A stretch of DNA of 5,299 nucleotides from Gammaproteobacteria bacterium. Lineage in GTDB: Bacteria > Pseudomonadota > Gammaproteobacteria > Enterobacterales > GCA-2746155. The DNA lies in contig JAAGZM010000239.1 in assembly GCA_024206355.1 (NCBI GenBank), positions 1-5,299 of the forward strand. Reading direction: 5' to 3'. Shown here piece by piece: positions 4,689-5,299 of this stretch (positions are counted from its first letter, which is position 1; each line of letters opens with the position of its first letter). Under the pieces are notes generated by a model. The model saw only the letters and a program-made list of their open reading frames with translations. It was not told where the DNA came from and did not search any database. A program made the translations under genes and the position numbers.

Positions 4689-5299
4689 TTGATAATTATA
4701 CCAAATAACATAATAAGTAGTGTGCTTAAGATAGTAAGCATTCTACTTTTGGTAGGACTTTATCATTCATCAGTCTTAGCTCAACAACAAGCCCCCGATG
4801 CAGACTTTAAACAGCAGTTTAGACAAACTATCGCTGATGCCGATCAGTTTGAAGATAAATTTGCCGCACAAGTATGGCTCACCGATATGAGTTACCGCCT
4901 GTCAAAGCGTGCTCCTCATATTCCTGAACAAGAGCGTCTTGCTCTTCTTGCACTCGTCCATAAAGAAGCAACTAGACATAAACTCAACCCTCAAATGGTT
5001 CTTTCGTTAATCCAGATAGAAAGTAACTTTGACAGGTTTGCCATTTCAAAAGTAGGTGCTCGCGGTCTCATGCAGATCATGCCGTTTTGGCTAGATGTCA
5101 TAGGCGAAAAGACAAAAAGTAAAAAGCAAGATAACCTTTTTGATATAGCTACAAATTTACGTTACGGCTGCGCTATTTTAAGCATTTATATGAAGAGAGA
5201 GAAAAAAGAAATAATTCCAGCACTCGCTCGCTATCACGGTAGCTATCCACGTGATTATTATTCACAAAAGGTAATCAAAGCTTGGCAAAATCGTTGGCA
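4689..5299 (+). CDS. Secreted lytic transglycosylase, SLT domain (family 1 type; 3' end beyond the window)
   Basis: Periplasmic murein lytic transglycosylase, cleaving the MurNAc-GlcNAc bond to leave 1,6-anhydro-MurNAc. 203 full codons are visible; the frame is still open at the right edge. There is no ATG before the signal peptide: TTG 4689 is chosen for its Shine-Dalgarno (AGAGGT, 4673-4678), while GTG 4722 is a serious alternative and would give a tidier signal peptide (MLKIVSILLLVGLYHSSVLA, then QQQ). Numbering from TTG, the SLT domain starts near 92 with catalytic Glu111 in SLIQIESNFD, followed by GARGLMQIMP (123-132), LFDIATNLRYGC and ARYHGSYPRDYY (180-191). The usual AYNG/RYNG Asn of SLT enzymes is His183 here. 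The signal peptide lacks a Cys lipobox, so it is soluble rather than a lipoprotein. The 20-bp gap from proS with no terminator suggests one transcript; this proS-transglycosylase pairing also occurs, as I recall, in other Proteobacteria. Confidence 0.9.
   Translation, partial: MIIIPNNIISSVLKIVSILLLVGLYHSSVLAQQQAPDADFKQQFRQTIADADQFEDKFAAQVWLTDMSYRLSKRAPHIPEQERLALLALVHKEATRHKLNPQMVLSLIQIESNFDRFAISKVGARGLMQIMPFWLDVIGEKTKSKKQDNLFDIATNLRYGCAILSIYMKREKKEIIPALARYHGSYPRDYYSQKVIKAWQNRW

Overview
This 5.3 kb window is ordinary AT-rich chromosome from a proteobacterium, most likely a gammaproteobacterium. The evidence is a PilU-type pilus ATPase, a bacterial-type (long, with an inserted editing domain) ProRS very close to the E. 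coli sequence, a tRNA-Ser with encoded CCA close to enterobacterial tRNA-Ser(GGA), and a consensus FNR/Anr box. The low GC content and a porin resembling those of Campylobacterota are compatible with a marine or symbiotic sulfur- or methane-oxidising lineage. That placement is inference; the sequence alone does not fix the genus.

Layout. (1) 1-717, minus strand: the first 239 residues of pilU, cut by the left window edge. (2) 718-947: intergenic, with three imperfect tandem copies of a 17-bp motif and a possible tRNA promoter. (3) 948-1037: tRNA-Ser(GGA). (4) 1038-1219: porin regulatory region with a perfect FNR-type site (TTGAT-N4-ATCAA) and an AT-rich leader. (5) 1220-2482: an outer-membrane porin of 420 aa with a signal peptide and a C-terminal Phe, closed by a strong intrinsic terminator at 2501-2531. 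(6) 2532-2946: no convincing gene. It holds a 236-bp element with perfect 17-bp terminal inverted repeats and near-identical 5-bp flanks (a MITE-like non-autonomous transposable element), next to a 22-bp remnant carrying the same ends. The likely proS promoter follows. (7) 2947-4668: proS, complete. (8) 4689 to the right edge: a secreted lytic transglycosylase with a non-ATG start, probably co-transcribed with proS.

The genes do not form one pathway. pilU (twitching/retraction), the oxygen-responsive porin and the cell-wall lytic enzyme all concern the envelope; proS and tRNA-Ser belong to translation. proS and the transglycosylase are the only probable operon. The points of most interest are the MITE-like element with its doubled left end, the perfect FNR box on the porin, and a Leu in place of the usual Arg after the Walker B glutamate of PilU. 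I found no novel defence or multi-gene system.
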